From NCBI GenBank assembly GCA_964407405.1, contig CAYOVH010000004.1, forward strand, positions 1 to 64,000: DNA of 64,000 nucleotides. The letters are read 5' to 3'. The DNA is from JASLCR01 sp964407405. GTDB taxonomy: Bacteria; Patescibacteriota; Saccharimonadia; Saccharimonadales; Saccharimonadaceae. Shown here piece after piece: positions 25,008-34,432 of this stretch. The notes below the pieces were generated by a model. That model was not told the origin of the DNA, ran no database searches, and worked only from the letters and a program-made list of their open reading frames with translations. The translations under genes and the position numbers were made by a program. How positions within the stretch are numbered: the stretch's first letter is position 1; each line of letters begins with the position of its first letter.

Positions 25008-26201
25008 ATGTACAAAAAACGATCATTTCGTGGTGGCTCACGCCGCTACACCGGCCGCGGCAAAAGCAGTCAACGGTCAAAGCAGACTATTCACGAGTCA
25101 AAATTCATCAATCGTAATACCAAAATGCTGGCGACTGACACAGTGGAGTATGAACCTACACACAGGTTTATTGACTTTCATCTGCCAGCACCTCTGCAAA
25201 AGAATCTCGATGAACTGGGCTTTGAAACGCCAAGTGCGATCCAAGATCAGACAATTCCACTAGCCCTAGAGGGCAAGGATGTCATCGGCCTAGCGAATAC
25301 CGGTACCGGCAAAACTGCTGCGTTCTTGCTGCCGATCATTGATGCTCTCAGCAAAAATAGGCAATTCGAATCAGTCCTCATCATGGCACCAACACGGGAA
25401 CTTGCCAGTCAGATCGACAATGAGTTTCGCAGATTTTCGCGTGGCATGAAGCTATTCTCCGTATTGCTAGTTGGCGGCGTCAATATCAATCCGCAACTGC
25501 GTGGCTTGACGCGACGACCACATATCATCATCGGTACACCTGGGCGCATCAAAGATCATATTGAGCGCAACTCGTTGACTTTGACTCGCGTCAATACATT
25601 CGTATTGGATGAAGCTGATAGGATGCTTGATATGGGCTTTGTCAATGATATTCGCAAGATCGCTTCACTGCTGCCGGGCGGCAAGCAGACCTTGTGCTTT
25701 AGTGCGACTTTTAGCGATGGTATCAAAAAGATTGCCGAAGACTTTATGAATAGTCCCGAGCTGATTTCGGTCAAGCGAACAGAGACCAATGATCACATCT
25801 ATCAGGATGTCGTGCATTACGCCGATCCGGACCACAAAAAGGAACTCTTGATGTCTATGTTGGGCAAAGACGAATTTGAAAAAGTCATTATCTTTGGCGA
25901 GACAAAATATGGCGTTCAGAGGCTATCTGACACGATTGAAAAATCTGGGATTGCGTCGCGATCAATCCATGGCAATAAGTCTCAGGGACAGAGAAATCGA
26001 GCGCTGGATGATTTCAAGACGACCAAAGCACGTGTGCTCGTAGCCACAGATGTCGCGGCGCGCGGTCTTGATATTCCTGATGTGAGTCACGTCATCAATT
26101 TCGACACTCCTGCTACCTATGATGACTACGTACATCGAATCGGCCGCACCGGCCGTGGCGGTAAAACTGGTGCAGCACTGACTTTTGTGCACAAACCTTA
26201 A
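25008..26201 (+). CDS. DEAD-box RNA helicase
   Basis: 397 aa with the full motif set: Q-motif near FETPSAIQDQ, motif I ANTGTGKTAAF, Ia PTRELASQ, Ib TPGRIKDH, DEAD in VLDEADRMLDMGF, SAT in CFSATFSDG, VATDVAARGLDI and HRIGRTGRGG. The N-terminus is a basic Arg/Gly/Ser segment (FRGGSRRYTGRGK). It stops soon after motif VI, without the C-terminal RNA-binding extension of DeaD or DbpA. Probable role in mRNA or ribosome remodelling. Confidence 0.93.
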   Translation: MYKKRSFRGGSRRYTGRGKSSQRSKQTIHESKFINRNTKMLATDTVEYEPTHRFIDFHLPAPLQKNLDELGFETPSAIQDQTIPLALEGKDVIGLANTGTGKTAAFLLPIIDALSKNRQFESVLIMAPTRELASQIDNEFRRFSRGMKLFSVLLVGGVNINPQLRGLTRRPHIIIGTPGRIKDHIERNSLTLTRVNTFVLDEADRMLDMGFVNDIRKIASLLPGGKQTLCFSATFSDGIKKIAEDFMNSPELISVKRTETNDHIYQDVVHYADPDHKKELLMSMLGKDEFEKVIIFGETKYGVQRLSDTIEKSGIASRSIHGNKSQGQRNRALDDFKTTKARVLVATDVAARGLDIPDVSHVINFDTPATYDDYVHRIGRTGRGGKTGAALTFVHKP

Positions 26202-26234
26202 AGCAACGAGACTCTAGCCTCTAAAATCACTACG

Positions 26235-26266
26235 AAAAATACCCGTCCAAAGACGGGCACTTTTCG
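26235..26266 (+). terminator. Terminator after the DEAD-box gene
   Basis: CCCGTC (26242-26247), loop CAAA, GACGGG (26252-26257), extended by flanking CGAAAA and TTTTCG, then a short T run. Confidence 0.75.
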
Positions 26267-26308
26267 TGGTGAATATAACTGAATCTAATTAAGCCTCAAA
26301 ATGCGAAA

Positions 26309-26354
26309 GCCGCTCCCCTCCAGGAGCGACAATCGCATCACTGATGGGAGCGGC
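26309..26354 (-). terminator. 9-bp inverted repeat after the GC-rich gene
   Basis: GCCGCTCCC (26309-26317) and GGGAGCGGC (26346-26354) are perfect complements. On the minus strand the second arm is followed by TTTCGCATTTTG. It lies 11 bp past the stop of the 26365-26790 gene and likely ends its transcript. An alternative inner stem (CGCTCC/GGAGCG) also exists. Confidence 0.6.
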
Positions 26355-26364
26355 GTAGTACCAC

Positions 26365-26790
26365 TCAGTTCTGGGTTTTGACCTCGCGTACGTCGAAGAC
26401 GTTCGGGAACTGGGAGAAGAATCCCCATCTCACGCCAGCGATCCGCAGCTCGATGATTCCTTCGTTGGGGATCATCTGCCAGATATCGGCGGAGTTGAAC
26501 TTCGCCCGCAGCGTCGAGTCCTCGTTGGCCAGCTGGCCGCAGTCGCTCGTGTAGATGCGGTACGACCCGTTGTCACCGCCGCGGTCCTTGCCGGTGACGG
26601 TGCAGGTGGCCCAGTGATCATTCTGGTACGTTGTCGCCCAGTTCCACCAGGTCAGGCTTCCAAAGACCAGCAGGCAGCAGAGCGCTGCCACGAACGCCCA
26701 GACCTTGTCGTAGGCGAGCCAAGCGGTGGCTGCCACGATGATGATGGAGATCACGGCCACGATGACGATGAACACGAGAAGACCAGTCAC
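26365..26790 (-). CDS. GC-rich small membrane protein, unknown function
   Basis: 141 aa from GTG 26790, with GGAAGG six nt upstream. Two hydrophobic helices (about 4-27 and 30-48) precede a soluble domain with two cysteines (ATCTVTG and TSDCGQL). No family recognised. Codons end overwhelmingly in G or C (GTC, CTC, ATC, AAC), unlike flanking genes, the signature of recent transfer from a high-GC organism such as an actinobacterium or its phage. It has its own -35/-10 promoter and terminator, so it is an independent unit. Confidence 0.65.
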   Translation of the reverse strand: MTGLLVFIVIVAVISIIIVAATAWLAYDKVWAFVAALCCLLVFGSLTWWNWATTYQNDHWATCTVTGKDRGGDNGSYRIYTSDCGQLANEDSTLRAKFNSADIWQMIPNEGIIELRIAGVRWGFFSQFPNVFDVREVKTQN

Positions 26791-26857
26791 GGTATTCCTT
26801 CCAGATAAGAGGGGCGATGCCCCTCAGGCTATTTTGCTCAGAGAAACATGTAGGAGC

Positions 26858-26886
26858 ATTCTAGCATAATTATTTAAATAAGTCAA
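26858..26886 (-). promoter_or_regulatory. Promoter of the GC-rich membrane protein
   Basis: On the minus strand: TTGACT (26881-26886), 17 nt, TGcTAGAAT (hexamer 26858-26863). The AT-rich promoter contrasts with the GC-rich gene, suggesting the coding region was placed behind, or acquired, a native-type promoter. It closely resembles that of the LPVTG gene. Confidence 0.6.
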
Positions 26887-26982
26887 TACCGCAGCTCAAG
26901 TTAAAAGACCACTTTGACCAACAGATTAAAATAAAAATAGGACCTACTTCACACAGTAGATCCTTATTTGCTGTGTCAATTG

Positions 26983-27057
26983 TGGTGATCTCACCGGGAA
27001 TCGAACCCGGATTGCCAGGATGAAAACCTGGTGTCCTAACCGTTAGACGATGAGACC
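26983..27057 (-). tRNA. tRNA-Glu(TTC)
   Basis: 75 nt with encoded CCA. Acceptor GGTCTCA pairs with TGAGATC (one G-T). Anticodon loop TTTTCAT gives TTC. T-loop GTTCGATTC. Confidence 0.95.
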
Positions 27058-27104
27058 AGATGGAGTCTTTAGCTCCAGAGAGCGGAGACTTAGCCCATTC
27101 TATC

Positions 27105-27135
27105 AAAAAAACCCCCCTCTGAAAAGGGGCGGGGT
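27105..27135 (-). terminator. Minus-strand GC hairpin with T run
   Basis: Read on the minus strand, ACCCCGCCCC and GGGGGGT pair around TTTTCAG and are followed by seven T. No minus-strand gene ends here, so it may insulate tRNA-Glu from antisense transcription coming from the pgk side. Confidence 0.5.
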
Positions 27136-27217
27136 ACAAACAAAACCTCTCAACTATCATCACTGTTTGTGCTAAAATAAGCTTAAAAGGGATAACATAA
27201 GCAAAGATCAGGGTGGG

Positions 27218-28444
27218 ATGACGCGATTCTTCAAACGAACGATTAATGATGTACCGCTGGCGGAAAAGACAGTGCTGGTACGTGCCGACTACAATGTACC
27301 GCTGGATAACAAAGGAGAAATAAGTGATGATTTTCGTATTCGGTCATCTCTACCGACGATACAGGCACTGATCGCGAAAGGTTGCAAAGTGGTGATCATC
27401 AGTCATCTCGGACGGCCTGACGGCAAAAGAGAGACGAAATACAGTCTGGAGCCTGTAGCGAGGCGTCTGGGCGAGCTGCTTGATCAGCCGGTGAAGTTTG
27501 TTGATGATTGTATCGGCGATAAAGTACGCATGGCGGTCAAAAATGCACCGAAGAAAAGCGTAATTTTGCTCGAGAACGTCCGTTTTTATCCTGGTGAGGA
27601 GCAAAACGATATGGAATTTGCCCGAGAACTCGCCAAAGATTCTGGAGCGAGATACTTTGTGCAGGATGGATTTGGCGTGGTGCACCGCGCCCATGCCTCA
27701 ACTGCGGCAGTCACTCAGTATGTACCGAGCGTTGCCGGGTTGTTACTCGAAAAAGAATATACGGCGATCACCTCTGCGATGGAGCATCCGGCGCACCCAC
27801 TCGTTGCGGTGCTTGGCGGTGCGAAAGTGAGCGACAAGATTCCACTCATCAAGGCACTTGTACCAAAAGCCGATACGATATTAGTCGGCGGCGCGATGGC
27901 AAATACAATTCTTGCCAATGCGGGTGTCACAATGGGCAAGAGCAAAATCGAATCAGACCAGGGGTCAGCGATAGAAGATGTGTACAAGGCTGCCGTCGCG
28001 AAAGTTGGCGAAAAAAATGAAGCAAAGTTTATTGTCTTGCCAGAGGACGTCGCAGTCGGGACTTCTGTCGATAAAAAGGCCAAGCGGCGCAGCGTACCGA
28101 TCGGTGAAGTAGCCGAGGGTGACTTCGCGCTCGACATCGGTGATCAAACAATTGAGAACTACGTCAAAATCATTGATAGCGCAAAGACTGTCATCTGGAA
28201 CGGCACTATGGGCATGGCAGAATTGCCGGAATTTTCGCACGGCTCAGCACGAATTGCTCTGGCTCTTGCGCAACATGAAGAGATTACCTCTATCATTGGC
28301 GGTGGTGACACGGCAGATTTTGTACTGCATTGGGACGCTAGAGAGGGCGGTAGCTTTACTCACGTCTCTACTGGCGGCGGCGCATCGCTCGAACTAATGG
28401 CCGGCGAAAAACTCCCCGGTATCGAAGCGCTTTTAACTGCCTAG
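27218..28444 (+). CDS. pgk: Phosphoglycerate kinase
   Basis: Glycolytic enzyme making ATP from 1,3-bisphosphoglycerate. 408 aa. RADYNVPLD and SHLGRPDGK form the substrate site, and AVLGGAKVSDKI and the C-terminal GGGDTADF loop form the nucleotide site. The ATG has a GGTGGG Shine-Dalgarno, and TGcTAAAAT lies about 40 nt upstream. tpiA follows after one prepilin gene. Confidence 0.96.
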   Translation: MTRFFKRTINDVPLAEKTVLVRADYNVPLDNKGEISDDFRIRSSLPTIQALIAKGCKVVIISHLGRPDGKRETKYSLEPVARRLGELLDQPVKFVDDCIGDKVRMAVKNAPKKSVILLENVRFYPGEEQNDMEFARELAKDSGARYFVQDGFGVVHRAHASTAAVTQYVPSVAGLLLEKEYTAITSAMEHPAHPLVAVLGGAKVSDKIPLIKALVPKADTILVGGAMANTILANAGVTMGKSKIESDQGSAIEDVYKAAVAKVGEKNEAKFIVLPEDVAVGTSVDKKAKRRSVPIGEVAEGDFALDIGDQTIENYVKIIDSAKTVIWNGTMGMAELPEFSHGSARIALALAQHEEITSIIGGGDTADFVLHWDAREGGSFTHVSTGGGASLELMAGEKLPGIEALLTA

Positions 28445-28459
28445 AAAATTTTGCCCCCC

Positions 28460-28491
28460 TTGACATCCGCAGGGGGGGGGGGGGGTACACT
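28460..28491 (+). promoter_or_regulatory. Promoter with 14-G homopolymer between -35 and -10
   Basis: TTGACA (28460-28465) and TACACT (28486-28491) are separated by 20 nt, 14 of which are an uninterrupted G tract (28472-28485). The spacer is 3 nt longer than the 17 nt found in other promoters here. Slippage to 11 G would restore the optimum, so length change could switch or tune the prepilin gene that starts at 28503. Six C at 28454-28459 can pair with the G tract and may also terminate pgk transcription. Confidence 0.6.
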
Positions 28492-28502
28492 GAAAAGCGC
28501 TT

Positions 28503-29015
28503 ATGCTTGTCAGATCAAAGAACTATCCCCAAGGCTTCACCATTGTAGAGTTACTGATCGTTATCGTCGTTATTGCCATCTTGGCTGCGATCAGTGTCGT
28601 GGCGTATAGTGGTCTGCAAAGTCGAGCTCAAGCTGCAGTTATCCAGAGCGATCTGGCAACCGCCAAAAAGAAGCTCCTTATATATCAGGCTGATAATGGC
28701 CAATTTCCAGCGACCACTGCTAACCTTGGGAACGCAGATATATCCGTCACTAGGTCCGCATACGATACGACAGGAAACAACCTTTACTATTGCTACAACA
28801 AGATCACTGGCCAGTTTGCCTTGGCAGCAAGGACGGCAAGTACCAAGACGTCTTATATCATTACCTCGACAGGGTCATTGCAGACAATCGGTACATCTAC
28901 TGGTGATGTCACTTGCCAAGCTGCTGGTCTGACCGGATATAACGATCCGGATGCCGGGTATACGATTGGCTTCGGTCCCGGTCACGGTTGGTACGGTTGG
29001 GTTGGCGGAAGCTAA
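28503..29015 (+). CDS. Type IV prepilin behind the poly-G promoter
   Basis: 170 aa. Leader MLVRSKNYPQG then FTIVELLIVIVVIAILAAIS, class III signal with Glu+5. The C-terminal domain has two cysteines (LYYCYN and DVTCQA) and a Gly/Trp/Tyr-rich end. It interrupts the pgk-tpiA glycolytic pair. Expression may be phase-variable through the poly-G spacer. Confidence 0.9.
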   Translation: MLVRSKNYPQGFTIVELLIVIVVIAILAAISVVAYSGLQSRAQAAVIQSDLATAKKKLLIYQADNGQFPATTANLGNADISVTRSAYDTTGNNLYYCYNKITGQFALAARTASTKTSYIITSTGSLQTIGTSTGDVTCQAAGLTGYNDPDAGYTIGFGPGHGWYGWVGGS

Positions 29016-29082
29016 AACCCTATACACAATTACAAAATACTGATAGACTTAAAATAAATAACCGTAAGCGAATCTAAGAAGA

Positions 29083-29880
29083 GTGGGCAAGAGAACGCTA
29101 ATCATTGCAAATTGGAAAATGAACCTCAATATTCACGAGGCAAGTTTGTACGTACACAAACTAAATGAGAATATTGCGGCTCATCAGAATGTCGAGATGG
29201 TGCTAGCACCCACTATGTTGGCGCTTCAGACATTGAGCCTTCAGGTCGATCGTAGGAAGTTTAAACTAGCGGTCCAAAATCTTTATTGGCGCGACGAAGG
29301 TCCATATACCGGTGAAGTATCGGCCCGTCAACTCAATGGGCTTGTCCAATACGCGATCGTTGGCCACTCTGAGCGACGCCATATATTCCGCGAGACAGAC
29401 AAAGATATTCGCGCCAAAGTAGCTGCGGCTGTACGCAACCGTATTACACCAGTGCTCTGCGTTGGTGAGACAGCGAGTGAGCGAGCTGACGGTGAGACAA
29501 TGGCAGTAGTTCACGATCAGCTGATCGGAGGTCTTACCAATCTTACAGCCGACGAAGTCGCCGATATGGTCATCGCGTATGAACCAGTCTGGGCGATATC
29601 AGGAGGCAAGGATTTTGGCCATCACGAGAGCGCGACACCAGGCATTGCTTCTCAGGTCATTACGGCAATTCGTCGCCAGATCAAGCACCTTTACGGCAAG
29701 GAAGCGGCTGAGAATGTTCGTATACTGTATGGCGGGAGTACTGATGCTTCAAATGCGGGCGGCTTTTTGACGATTGGCGATCTCGATGGATTCCTGGTCG
29801 GCGGCGCAAGCCTAAAGGAAACGGAATTCAGTGGCATTGTCGAGGCTGCGCACAAACGAACGAATAGGGGCAGGGAATGA
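29083..29880 (+). CDS. tpiA: Triosephosphate isomerase
   Basis: 265 aa. Catalytic Lys in ANWKMN, His in IVGHSERR, Glu in AYEPVWAISGG, phosphate loop LYGGSTDASN. Start GTG 29083 gives the standard N-terminus. The stop overlaps the following start (ATGA, 29877-29880), so the next gene is translationally coupled. Confidence 0.95.
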   Translation: MGKRTLIIANWKMNLNIHEASLYVHKLNENIAAHQNVEMVLAPTMLALQTLSLQVDRRKFKLAVQNLYWRDEGPYTGEVSARQLNGLVQYAIVGHSERRHIFRETDKDIRAKVAAAVRNRITPVLCVGETASERADGETMAVVHDQLIGGLTNLTADEVADMVIAYEPVWAISGGKDFGHHESATPGIASQVITAIRRQIKHLYGKEAAENVRILYGGSTDASNAGGFLTIGDLDGFLVGGASLKETEFSGIVEAAHKRTNRGRE

Positions 29881-31004
29881 AAGATCTTGATTTTGATGAA
29901 CTTGATAAAGCAGTGAGCTCACTCATGGCAGATGCGTCAACGCCTACATCGTCTACCAAGGACGATCCAAAGACTACTGTGCTACAGGAGGAGATTCCCC
30001 CTGCGCCGAAGTCTTCATCAGAGACTGAAGAAGAACATGGTCCCTCCGAAGACGTCACTGCACCAGACAAGACTACGGAGTCTACCGTCAGGACCGAGGA
30101 GGAATCTCCTGTAGTGGCGTCCGTAGCCCAAGACACTCCTGCGGTTCCAGGCGATGATACTTCCAAGACTGTTCCGTCGTTTGCTCCCAAGCGCACCGGT
30201 CGTTTCATGGACGTTGTTCATCCATCATCTGATATGCGAAAGTCAGGGCTTCCATCACGCAATAATACTGCAGCGATAGAGCCATTAAACCCGACGGCTA
30301 TTCCAAGTGCACCATCGGCATCTTCGGATGTGACTTCATCAGATAGCTCTACGGATGCGTCAGAGGATGCCGCCGTATCTGCATGGCCCGATCCGATTGA
30401 TATGCAGGAAAAAGCCGATAGTCCACCAACACTAGAGGACGACACAGCCGAGCAGCCAAAGGCGTCTGATGCCCCATCTGATGACTCTTCTACAGATGCG
30501 CCAGAAACCGAGGCAACTTCACCATTTTTGCCCGATGCCAAGGTAGAAAAGCGTCCGCTTGGGGGTAGTTCCCTTGGTACGACTGACACGCCAAAGGATA
30601 CCACCCCCATGGAAGTGATGCCCGAGGATCCCTTGCCCGCAGAGCTTGGCAGCGATGTACTGGCTATTGAGTCAAATGGTGCTACGCTCCCGCCAGAGCC
30701 GGATGCTAGCTCAGTAAAAACTAGTAGCCAGGCTACGAAGCCGGAAGTATCATTGCTAGAGGGCGGCGTAACTGAGCCAGCGCCTAAATCGACTGCTCCC
30801 GTATCGATAGCTCCACAGTACAAGCAAGAAGAAAATACGCGCGATCAGTCTCATGCACCGCTCTATGACAGTGTAGCCGACCCGCATGCCTTGATACACC
30901 CAGCCAAGAAAAAGTCCGGTCTATGGGTGGTACTTGCTATCCTTGCATTGATTCTCATCGGAGCTGGAGTAGGCGTTTTTGCTTACTTTCAGGGCCTAGT
31001 GTAG
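29877..31004 (+). CDS. Acidic low-complexity protein with C-terminal TM anchor
   Basis: 375 aa. Residues 1-340 are rich in Ser, Thr, Pro, Asp and Glu and predicted disordered. A single membrane helix at about 348-370 (LWVVLAILALILIGAG) ends the protein. No signal peptide, so it is a tail-anchored protein with a mostly cytoplasmic, or possibly exported, acidic region. No family recognised. Its coupling to tpiA is odd in function and may only reflect operon packing. Confidence 0.6.
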   Translation: MKDLDFDELDKAVSSLMADASTPTSSTKDDPKTTVLQEEIPPAPKSSSETEEEHGPSEDVTAPDKTTESTVRTEEESPVVASVAQDTPAVPGDDTSKTVPSFAPKRTGRFMDVVHPSSDMRKSGLPSRNNTAAIEPLNPTAIPSAPSASSDVTSSDSSTDASEDAAVSAWPDPIDMQEKADSPPTLEDDTAEQPKASDAPSDDSSTDAPETEATSPFLPDAKVEKRPLGGSSLGTTDTPKDTTPMEVMPEDPLPAELGSDVLAIESNGATLPPEPDASSVKTSSQATKPEVSLLEGGVTEPAPKSTAPVSIAPQYKQEENTRDQSHAPLYDSVADPHALIHPAKKKSGLWVVLAILALILIGAGVGVFAYFQGLV

Positions 31005-31051
31005 CGGCACCCGATCCATCTTCTGTCTCGGCCCTAGGTCTCTTTTCGTAG

Positions 31052-31064
31052 TACAATATAGAGA
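31052..31064 (+). promoter_or_regulatory. Leaderless promoter of the UvrD-like helicase
   Basis: TACAAT (31052-31057) lies seven nt before the ATG at 31065. Confidence 0.5.
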
Positions 31065-33245
31065 ATGAAACCTCATCCTGATCTCTTAAGTGGTCTTAAT
31101 GATGCACAGAAATCGGCCGTATTACATACGGATGGCCCGCTGTTGATTTTGGCGGGTGCTGGCAGCGGGAAGACGAAGACGCTGACACATCGAATCGCAC
31201 ATCTTATTTCCAAAGAACATATTTGGCCAAATGAGATTTTGGCAGTGACGTTTACCAATAAGGCTGCTCGTGAAATGCGCGAACGGCTGTGGGGACTTTT
31301 GGGTACCGATGCGACTGCGGCGATCGCGTCATCGCCATCGGAATCTTCAAAAACTGCTTCGCACCGTGCTCACGCCAGTCCAGCTCCTAGAAGCTTCATG
31401 CCTTGGATGGGGACATTCCATGGTATCTGCGTACGTTTGCTCAAGATAGATGGCGAAGCGATTGATGTTCCAAAAAACTTTGTGATTTATGACAGCGACG
31501 ACCAGCTGGGACTGATCAAACAGGGGATGAGGGCGCGCGGATTATCTGATAGGCAGATTAAGCCGCGAGCGGTCGCAAGTGCGATCTCTGGTGCAAAAAA
31601 CCAGCTGATTGATCCGGAAAGCTTCGCTGCTACAGCAAGTTATCCATTTGAAAAAACAGTCGCCGACCTTTATAAAGACTATGAGGCTGCAAAAAAGCAG
31701 GCTTCAGCGCTTGACTTTGATGATCTCTTGCTCGAAACGGTTCGGCTTTTCAAAGAAGCGCCTGAAATTCGCAGCAAATGGCGTACTCATTTCAAACACG
31801 TACTAGTTGACGAGTATCAGGATACAAATGCGGCACAGTATCAGCTGGTGCGGGCCTTAGTGAATGACGATAGGAATATCTGCGTGGTTGGTGATGACTG
31901 GCAGTCGATCTATAGCTGGCGCGGTGCCGATTATACAAACATTCTCAATTTTGAGCGTGATTTCAAGGGTGCCAAGGTAGTGAAGCTAGAGCAAAACTAC
32001 CGTTCGACTGGTGCGATCCTGGAGGCGGCACAAAATGTCATTGCCAAAAACCAGACACGTACCGACAAAAAATTGTGGACAGCCGAAGGAGAGGGCAGTC
32101 CAGTTGAAATTCATGAGACATATGATGAAGTCGAAGAGGCCAGCCTGGTCGCAAGTCGAATTTCCTCGCAAATCGCTATTGGCGCGCGTAAACCAAATGA
32201 TTTTGCCATACTATATCGTACCAACGCCCAGAGCTATATACTGGAGCGTTCATTGCTCGGGGCGCGGATTCCATACAAAATTGTTGGCGGTGTGCGCTTT
32301 TATGACCGCAAGGAGATCAAAGATATTCTTGCATACCTCAAAGTATTGTATCAGCCAAATGATCGTGTGAGCTTTTCCCGTATTGCCAATGTGCCAACTC
32401 GTGGCGTTGGTGCGACCAGTCTCGAGAGATTTTTTACTTGGCAGTCTGCTTCCGGGTTTGATATCATCTCGGCACTAGTCAATGTCGAATCATCGCCAGT
32501 ATCGGGCAAGGCCCGGCAGAGCCTGCAAAATTTGGGTGAATTGCTTCGCCGACTCCAGGCGAGCATCGTTGCCGATCGGGAACCAAGTGAGCTGATCGAA
32601 GAGCTTATCACCCGCACTGGTTATCGCGAGTTTGCTACCGATGGTAGTCCGCAGAGTGAAGATCGGATCGAAAATCTCAGCTCTTTAGTGTCCGATGCGC
32701 GCACTTTTGCTGATTTGGGAAGCTTTTTGGAAGAGACGGCGCTGATGAGCAGTGCCGATGAGACGAGTAACGACAGTGTTACTCTAATGACGCTCCATGC
32801 CGCCAAAGGTCTTGAATTTCCTGTTGTCTTCATGGCCGGCATGGAAGAAGGCATTTTCCCGCATTCCCGCATTTATGAAGCTGGGCCAAGTGAGCTGGAA
32901 GAAGAGCGCCGTCTTTGCTATGTGGGCATAACCAGAGCGCGCGAAGAGCTACATCTTAGTTATGCCGCGTCGAGGCTGCAGTTTGGTCAGCGTGGGTATA
33001 ATATGCCGAGCAGATTCCTCAGTGACATGGGGTCTGGCGCAATGATCGAATCTGTCGAATCACGCCGCCAGGCGGAGCCAGACTATGACACGATTCCCGA
33101 TTTTGATATTGGTGATCAAGTAGCTTCGTCACAGTTTGGACAGGGCGAGATCGTTGATATTGATGGATTGGCAGTTACCGTACGTTTTACCTCTGGTGCC
33201 ACCAAGAAGTTGAACGTTGAGTACGCTCGACTAACGCGCCTCTAG
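31065..33245 (+). CDS. pcrA: UvrD/PcrA-type superfamily 1 DNA helicase
   Basis: 726 aa. Motif I is LAGAGSGKTKTLTHRI, followed by TFTNKAAREM, DEYQDTNAAQYQL, GDDWQSIYSWRGAD, the conserved LEQNYRS, TLHAAKGLEFPVVF and YVGITRAREELHL. The C-terminus has the tudor-like RNA-polymerase-binding segment (VASSQFGQGEIVDIDG) typical of PcrA. Roles in excision repair and in removing obstacles at replication forks are established for the family. There is a 27-residue Ser/Ala insertion after TFTNKAAREM. Confidence 0.94.
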   Translation: MKPHPDLLSGLNDAQKSAVLHTDGPLLILAGAGSGKTKTLTHRIAHLISKEHIWPNEILAVTFTNKAAREMRERLWGLLGTDATAAIASSPSESSKTASHRAHASPAPRSFMPWMGTFHGICVRLLKIDGEAIDVPKNFVIYDSDDQLGLIKQGMRARGLSDRQIKPRAVASAISGAKNQLIDPESFAATASYPFEKTVADLYKDYEAAKKQASALDFDDLLLETVRLFKEAPEIRSKWRTHFKHVLVDEYQDTNAAQYQLVRALVNDDRNICVVGDDWQSIYSWRGADYTNILNFERDFKGAKVVKLEQNYRSTGAILEAAQNVIAKNQTRTDKKLWTAEGEGSPVEIHETYDEVEEASLVASRISSQIAIGARKPNDFAILYRTNAQSYILERSLLGARIPYKIVGGVRFYDRKEIKDILAYLKVLYQPNDRVSFSRIANVPTRGVGATSLERFFTWQSASGFDIISALVNVESSPVSGKARQSLQNLGELLRRLQASIVADREPSELIEELITRTGYREFATDGSPQSEDRIENLSSLVSDARTFADLGSFLEETALMSSADETSNDSVTLMTLHAAKGLEFPVVFMAGMEEGIFPHSRIYEAGPSELEEERRLCYVGITRAREELHLSYAASRLQFGQRGYNMPSRFLSDMGSGAMIESVESRRQAEPDYDTIPDFDIGDQVASSQFGQGEIVDIDGLAVTVRFTSGATKKLNVEYARLTRL

Positions 33246-33271
33246 CATGGTATAATACCAAGAAGTACTCT

Positions 33272-34432
33272 ATGACTACTTTTTCGATGAAGTGGAATAT
33301 TTACACAAAGACAGCGCTTGGTGCTGCTGTCTCTCTTTTGCTCTTTATTTTGAGCGTAGCGCTATTTGGGCTGTTGCAGCCCGTCTTCGCTAAAGGAGAA
33401 GCTACATCGGGTGAGCACCTTATCACTATCTACGATCGTGGTGTAGCTCACAGTCTCATCACAGGGAAGGACACGCTTCGAGAAATCTTTGCCGACGAGC
33501 ATATTGTGCTTGATAAAAATGATATCGTTGAGCCAGGAATTGACGAAACTCTCGTCGCCAAGCAGTACGAAGTCAATATCTATCGCGCACGACCAGTGAC
33601 GATCATCGATGGCGCGCATCAGGTACGTATCATGAGCGCCTACCAAACACCAAAACAAATTGCCCGTCAGGCTGGTATCACGCTTCGAGACGAAGATGAA
33701 GAAACATTGACTTTACCAACAGATCTTGTCGCGGACGGTGCAAGTATCCAGATGATCATCAAGCGCGCGACACCGGTAAATCTGGTGTTTTATGGCAAAG
33801 ATGAAGTAGTCTACACACAGACAGAGACGGTAGCTGACCTCTTGAAGGAGAAAAACATAACTCTGAGCGACAAAGACCATATAAATCTTGTACCTGAGAC
33901 ATCGATCGAGGCAAATATGAAGCTTGAGATCTGGCGCGAGGGCGAACAGACGCAGACACGAAATGAGCCGATCAAGTTTACGACCCGCATGGTGCAAGAT
34001 ACCGATCAGCCGGTGAATTATCGAAAAGTACAGACTGCGGGCGTCAATGGCGAGCAGACGGTCACCTACAAAGTCACGGTAAAAAACGGCAAAATCGTCA
34101 AGCGAAAGGCGCTTCATCGGGTCGTACTCAAAAAAGCAGTCCAAGAAGTTGTTGTCGTTGGTGCAAAACCAAGCTTTAGCGGCGATTTTGCGGCTGCGCT
34201 TGGCAAATTACGCGCCTGCGAGTCGGGCGGTAATTATGCAAATAAGAACAACCCGCTCTATCGGGGTGCCTATCAATTTGGATTTACTACCTGGGGCAAT
34301 CGTTATGGTATCCATGATCCAGCAGATGCAAGCCCGGCGCAGCAGGATGCGGCAGCCCGCGAGCTATACGAACGTCGCGGCTGGCAGCCATGGCCGCACT
34401 GCGGGGCAGGGTTGCCGGATACCTACCGCTGA
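33272..34432 (+). CDS. Rpf-like cell-wall lytic protein with DUF348 and G5 domains
   Basis: 386 aa. An N-terminal membrane/signal helix (about 12-38) leads to DUF348 repeats (LREIFADEHIVLDKND and later VADLLKEKNITLSDKD), a G5 domain (about 230-290) and a C-terminal transglycosylase-like domain (about 305-386) with catalytic Glu in LRACESGGNY and the ending RRGWQPWPHC. By family, it cleaves peptidoglycan and may act as a resuscitation-promoting factor, possibly on the host's wall. TGgTATAAT lies 15 nt before the ATG. Its stop overlaps the rsmA start (TGATG). Confidence 0.88.
   Translation: MTTFSMKWNIYTKTALGAAVSLLLFILSVALFGLLQPVFAKGEATSGEHLITIYDRGVAHSLITGKDTLREIFADEHIVLDKNDIVEPGIDETLVAKQYEVNIYRARPVTIIDGAHQVRIMSAYQTPKQIARQAGITLRDEDEETLTLPTDLVADGASIQMIIKRATPVNLVFYGKDEVVYTQTETVADLLKEKNITLSDKDHINLVPETSIEANMKLEIWREGEQTQTRNEPIKFTTRMVQDTDQPVNYRKVQTAGVNGEQTVTYKVTVKNGKIVKRKALHRVVLKKAVQEVVVVGAKPSFSGDFAAALGKLRACESGGNYANKNNPLYRGAYQFGFTTWGNRYGIHDPADASPAQQDAAARELYERRGWQPWPHCGAGLPDTYR

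Noticed and set aside
29828..30823. Antisense ORFs (Ser/Val-rich) over the acidic tail-anchored protein gene
   Set aside because: Mirror of low-complexity Ser/Asp/Pro codons; the sense frame is coupled to tpiA and ends in a TM helix.
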